A stretch of DNA of 64,000 bases from NCBI RefSeq assembly GCF_004564135.1, contig NZ_CP038255.1:528501-592500 (forward strand). The letters are read 5' to 3'. Positions 61,494-64,000 of the stretch are shown one piece after another; the stretch's first letter is position 1; the number at the start of each line of letters is the position of its first letter. This DNA is from Terasakiella sp. SH-1. Its GTDB lineage: Bacteria > Pseudomonadota > Alphaproteobacteria > Rhodospirillales > Terasakiellaceae. The notes under the pieces are model-generated. The model was given only the letters and a program-made list of their open reading frames with translations. It searched no databases and had not been told where the DNA came from. The position numbers and the translations under genes are program-made.

Positions 61494-61509
61494 AGCAAGG
61501 AGTGTGCCA
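61494..61509 (-). promoter_or_regulatory. sigma-54 promoter upstream of flgI
   Basis: The - strand reads TGGCACACTCCTTGCT: TGGCAC, 5 bases, TTGCT, with GG and GC exactly 10 bases apart. That is the -24/-12 consensus. The predicted start is near 61483, giving a leader of about 35 bases before the flgI ATG. Sigma-54 with a FlbD-type activator drives class III flagellar genes in many alphaproteobacteria. The 170 bases upstream up to the IS1595 edge contain an ACTAGG/CCTAGT inverted pair (61592-61634) that could be activator-related. Confidence 0.75.
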
Positions 61510-61680
61510 ATAGTTAACAAAGGGCGTTTTTTCTGAGAAAACAAGGGGTTGGTACTTGTTTCCTGAAAGAGGAAGTCTTGAAAAAATGCCGACTAGGAGG
61601 AAACTTCCGCTTTACCTGTCCTTTTTTGCCTAGTGGGTGATGGGCTTTCTTCACTGGTGCAAAAAGCTTATAAAAAACAA

Positions 61681-61699
61681 GGGGCTGAAGTAGCTAAGG
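61681..61699. repeat. IS1595 left inverted repeat
   Basis: GGGGCTGAAGTAGCTAAGG, an exact reverse complement of 62382-62400; the transposase stop codon lies just inside it. Confidence 0.93.
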
Positions 61700-61700
61700 G

Positions 61701-62363
61701 TTAATGTTTAGCCTGTTTATACCATATTTTCAGCTGCTTTAGGAGGTCTGCGTGGTTGCCTCCATTGAAACGCCATTCACACTCCTTGAGAAACCAGTAG
61801 AAATGGTCAGTTTTGATACCGTTGAATTTCCGCATATGACGCTTTGCCTGATTCCAAAAGTTCTCAATGCCATTGATGTGATTTTGTTTGTCTGCAAAGA
61901 GTTTGGAATGGTTGATGCGGCGGTGATGAAAGTCCGAAACATCCAATGCGTTGTAAGCGCCAAACGTATCGGTATAGACGATACTGTCAGGCTCGACCTT
62001 CTCCTGAATAATCGGTAACAGCGTCTCTGTCTTTGCATTGGGAATGATTGCCGTATAGACCTTGCCACCCCGCTTTAAAAGGCCAAACACAGCCACTTTG
62101 CCGCCAGCACCACGACCTCGTTTTCCTTTACGGACACCGCCAAAATAACTTTCATCAGCTTCAATCTCGCCTTGCAAACGATAGCTCGGCAACTTGCTGG
62201 CAATCAATTGGCGAAGCCGCATGAAGAAGCGGATCGATGTGTTCGCTTGGATACCTACAATTTCAGCAGTCGCACGAGCCGTGCTGCCTGCGACAAAATG
62301 CTCAATCAACTTGCTTTGCTGACGTAAAGTCAGACGACTTTTTCGGATGTACATCGTAGCCAT
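61701..62363 (-). CDS. IS1595-family (IS1016-like) DDE transposase
   Basis: 220 residues. Helical DNA-binding start (LTLRQQSKLIEHFVAGSTAR), then the RNase-H-like core with D70 (IEADESYFGG), D132 (VYTDTFGAY) and E167 (INGIENFWNQAKRHMRKFNG). The K-G-K-R-G-R-G-A-G-G-K stretch after the first Asp is typical of this family. The zinc-ribbon found in larger IS1595 members is absent, as in the IS1016 group. Frame intact. Confidence 0.95.
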   Translation of the reverse strand: MATMYIRKSRLTLRQQSKLIEHFVAGSTARATAEIVGIQANTSIRFFMRLRQLIASKLPSYRLQGEIEADESYFGGVRKGKRGRGAGGKVAVFGLLKRGGKVYTAIIPNAKTETLLPIIQEKVEPDSIVYTDTFGAYNALDVSDFHHRRINHSKLFADKQNHINGIENFWNQAKRHMRKFNGIKTDHFYWFLKECEWRFNGGNHADLLKQLKIWYKQAKH

Positions 62364-62381
62364 TATAGAACCTCTTTCAGT

Positions 62382-62400
62382 CCTTAGCTACTTCAGCCCC
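62382..62400. repeat. IS1595 right inverted repeat
   Basis: CCTTAGCTACTTCAGCCCC, matching the left repeat over 19 of 19 bases; followed at once by the second copy of the target duplication. Confidence 0.93.
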
Positions 62401-62438
62401 AAAAACAATAAGGCAGCATCACCTGTATGTAATGCTGC
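62401..62438 (-). terminator. Rho-independent terminator of the 63-kb unknown gene
   Basis: On the - strand GCAGCAT and ATGCTGC (62438-62413) form a 7-bp stem with a 12-nt loop, followed by CTTATTGTTTTT. The last eight of these bases are the IS target duplication, so the IS entered the T-run but the duplication rebuilt it. It serves the gene ending at 62563; the 124 bases between hold nothing else recognised. Confidence 0.65.
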
Positions 62439-62562
62439 ACCTCAAATGTTCGGACGTTTCTTTTTACTTCTTCATGTTGCCAAACAGGCAGTCGTTCAAC
62501 GTTTTCTGAAAAGTTGCTGGATATGGAAACCTGTGTTCCATACGCCAGAAGAGGGCTTGTCT

Positions 62563-63057
62563 TTAAGCGTCCTCTTCAATTTCCTTAACGATCGTACCTT
62601 CACCCATTTGGTCAGGTGAATTGAGCGAGCTTCTTTCTTTCTCGCGCATTTTTTGAGCGAAGATAGAAGAAAAAGTCATTAGAACTTTTTCGTGATCTGT
62701 CAGATCACCTTTGTTATCCACAATCAGTTCAAACATCGCATCGCGTGCAGCTTCGAATTGATATTCTTCATCCCAGCGTTCACCAGGGAGTTTGACATAT
62801 TCGACAACTTCTTCGATACGTTCTTTGACTTTTTCCTGCTGTTTTTCACTGGGTAACATGCCAATGACTTCGTCTGTGTTTTGTGTTCCACGCAGACGTT
62901 CCAGCATTTCAATGTGAGGGTGAATTTGGACGACATCTTCAATTTGATCAGGATGACCGCGTTGGCCAAAGTCGTCACCGTTGCCGCCGTTTTCGGCGCG
63001 AGAAATCGCACGCCAAGCTTCCTGGGGCGTTACGTCTCTAATCGGGTCGTTACTCAT
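62563..63057 (-). CDS. unknown 164-aa protein near flagellar genes
   Basis: No family recognised. The product is strongly acidic and hydrophilic, with no signal peptide. The N-terminus (MSNDPIRDVTPQEAWRAISR) and the long helical middle (QQEKVKERIEEVVEYVKLPG) suggest an all-helical cytosolic protein; LTDHEKVLMTFSSIFAQKMR is the most hydrophobic helix. It has a strong AAGGAG ribosome site, a plausible own promoter and a terminator, so it is a single-gene unit between the hook gene and flgI. A flagellar role is possible from location only. Confidence 0.7.
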   Translation of the reverse strand: MSNDPIRDVTPQEAWRAISRAENGGNGDDFGQRGHPDQIEDVVQIHPHIEMLERLRGTQNTDEVIGMLPSEKQQEKVKERIEEVVEYVKLPGERWDEEYQFEAARDAMFELIVDNKGDLTDHEKVLMTFSSIFAQKMREKERSSLNSPDQMGEGTIVKEIEEDA

Positions 63058-63122
63058 GACATTGCTCCTTTCTTGGAGGCGCTTCTAAAGTATTTCTATA
63101 CAGTATCAGACTATGATGCCTT

Positions 63123-63151
63123 ATCATAAAACAAGGCAGCGCCAAAAGCAA
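63123..63151 (-). promoter_or_regulatory. possible sigma-70 promoter of the unknown gene
   Basis: On the - strand TTGCTT (63151-63146), 17 bases, TATGAT (63128-63123), 66 bases before the ATG at 63057. A TTGACA also occurs slightly upstream but without a matching -10. The region between the hook gene stop (63271) and this site shows nothing else clear. Confidence 0.4.
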
Positions 63152-63270
63152 GATTTACGTGATCTTGTCAAGAGGAAACCGAGAATTAGAGCGAAAAAAT
63201 GGGATGCAGAGCTGTTTGGGTTGGAAAAATCCTTTTAATCTGATCTTAAATTAGATGGGAATCGGGTGAC

Positions 63271-64000
63271 TTATCGTTTCAGGTCACGGGCAACCTGTGT
63301 CATTTCATCAATGGTTTTGACCATGGTGGAGGCCGTGTTATAGGCATTTTGGGTCATGATCATGTTGGTGAATTCGTCGGACATTTCCACGTTGGAGGTT
63401 TCGCGTGCGTTGGGGACAAACTCACCGGCACCTTGACCGCTGGCGGTGCGAACAACCATTTTTCCTGCATTAGGTTCATACTTGTAGACGTTGCCGTTAA
63501 TGGGTTCTAGCGCATCTGGATTTGTGAAAGTCGCCAAAGGCAGTTTATATATTTTGCGTTGTGTTGCATCGGAAAAGCGTCCGATGACTTCCCCGGAAGA
63601 GTTAAATTCAAAACTCTGCAAGCGGGCATCAGAACGTCCATTATATTCATAAAAGACTTCGGCGATACTGCCGGAGGCATAGTTGGTGATTTCAGAAATG
63701 TCCAGGGCAATATCACCAGCAGCAGCTGGAATTGTCAGGTTTGTTGGCGTTTTAAGGGCGCCTGATCCATCAAATTCCAATACCAGTCGGGTTGGGGTGG
63801 TATCAGTGTCAATATTAAGGGCGTTATCTGAGGCGTCATATATTTCCATTGTCCATTGGTTTTTGACCTCAGCTGCTTTGATCCCATCAACGGTGCTGGT
63901 TGCTGTATCTGTTGCCAAAGCCGTTTGGGTCATATTTGAAAGGTCAAGGGCAAAAACAGCCCCGTTTGTGCGGTTGGTATCCACGGTAATGGCAGGAACC
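63271..64000 (-). CDS. flagellar hook protein (FlgE-like), 5'-truncated by the window edge
   Basis: Only the C-terminal 243 or so residues are in the window; the frame continues past 64000 (VPAITVDTNRTNG). The FlgE D1/D0 end is clear: IGRFSDATQRKIYKLPLATF, TNPDALEPINGN, then ETSNVEMSDEFTNMIMTQNA and YNTASTMVKTIDEMTQVARD. The ATQ/IYKLPLATF stretch fits hook protein more than rod proteins FlgF/FlgG. It forms the curved hook on the rod. Confidence 0.85.
   Translation of the reverse strand, partial: VPAITVDTNRTNGAVFALDLSNMTQTALATDTATSTVDGIKAAEVKNQWTMEIYDASDNALNIDTDTTPTRLVLEFDGSGALKTPTNLTIPAAAGDIALDISEITNYASGSIAEVFYEYNGRSDARLQSFEFNSSGEVIGRFSDATQRKIYKLPLATFTNPDALEPINGNVYKYEPNAGKMVVRTASGQGAGEFVPNARETSNVEMSDEFTNMIMTQNAYNTASTMVKTIDEMTQVARDLKR

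Larger units (their letters stand above)
61681..62400 (-). mobile_element. complete IS1595-family insertion sequence, 720 bp
   Basis: Bounded by perfect 19-bp inverted repeats and flanked by the 8-bp direct repeat AAAAACAA (61673-61680 and 62401-62408), the target duplication length of the IS1595 family. One transposase gene, intact, no passenger: the IS1016-like type. The clean repeats and duplication mean a recent insertion. It lies upstream of flgI in the T-run of the previous gene's terminator. Confidence 0.93.

Noticed and set aside
1-64000. Search by eye for CRISPR arrays, tRNA, rRNA or prophage genes
   Set aside because: No regularly spaced repeats, no tRNA-like cloverleaf and no phage structural genes were seen.

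Overview
The window is a stretch of an alphaproteobacterial chromosome. FlbT and FlaF next to a flagellin gene with the short C terminus ending LGLFR, a sigma-54 type promoter in front of flgI, and a FlmG-like flagellin glycosyltransferase all point to Alphaproteobacteria. The protein style suggests a Rhodospirillales marine or magnetotactic-type lineage, but the genus is only a guess. Both ends are flagellar (flagellin on the left, hook protein on the right). The 50 kb between them is mostly a very large glycan-biosynthesis island, a two-partner-secretion adhesin locus and mobile-element debris.

Left part, + strand (1-6803): the 3' end of a flagellin gene, a terminator, then flbT-flaF-flmG-like-maf-pseB. 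This joins flagellin dosage control, two different kinds of flagellin glycosyltransferase and the first pseudaminic acid enzyme. After a minus-strand phytanoyl-CoA-dioxygenase-like gene come two + strand operons. The first (8439-16256) is radical SAM, unknown protein, NeuB-cupin fusion, acetolactate-synthase-like ThDP enzyme, SDR-HAD fusion and C-methyltransferase-like protein. The second (16369-24543) is B12-binding radical SAM, radical SAM/SPASM, a small Cys-rich protein, Fe-alcohol dehydrogenase, GT2, an SDR fusion and radical SAM. They are followed by a minus operon (radical SAM, radical SAM, FkbM) and a + group (GT2, radical SAM, GT2). In total eight radical SAM proteins lie between 8.4 and 45 kb. 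Eight enzymes of different classes carry the same kind of extra Rossmann-like domain.

Middle part (32.1-43.3 kb): an IS110-family element with a strongly structured 5' leader (candidate bridge RNA). Next is a TpsA/TpsB two-partner adhesin locus transcribed leftward, with its own OmpR-type regulator and a BvgS-like sensor kinase with a periplasmic binding domain. GTTAG repeats spaced exactly 10 bp apart precede both the tpsB and the regulator genes. After that comes a graveyard of IS982, IS630 and IS481 fragments, and then a second copy of the B12-binding radical SAM gene.

Right part, - strand (61.5 down to 45.1 kb): one near-gapless 15-gene unit behind a sigma-54 promoter. Its order is flgI, flgJ, flgN-like, flgK, flgL, pseF, pseG-pseH fusion, Gfo/Idh oxidoreductase, pseI, acyl carrier protein, acyl ligase, FkbM methyltransferase, rfbF, rfbG, rfbH. 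Pseudaminate synthesis, acyl activation and CDP-3,6-dideoxyhexose synthesis are therefore probably expressed with the hook-filament junction proteins. An intact IS1595-family insertion with 8-bp target duplication sits upstream of flgI, followed by an unknown gene and the 3' end of a hook (FlgE-like) gene.

Working together: the sugars made by the pse, rfb, ThDP/SDR and radical SAM genes are most simply read as donors or decorations for flagellin (via FlmG-like, Maf and GT2 enzymes) and possibly other surface glycans. The pathway is not complete here: no PseC-type aminotransferase is visible. The function of the radical SAM genes is inference from context.
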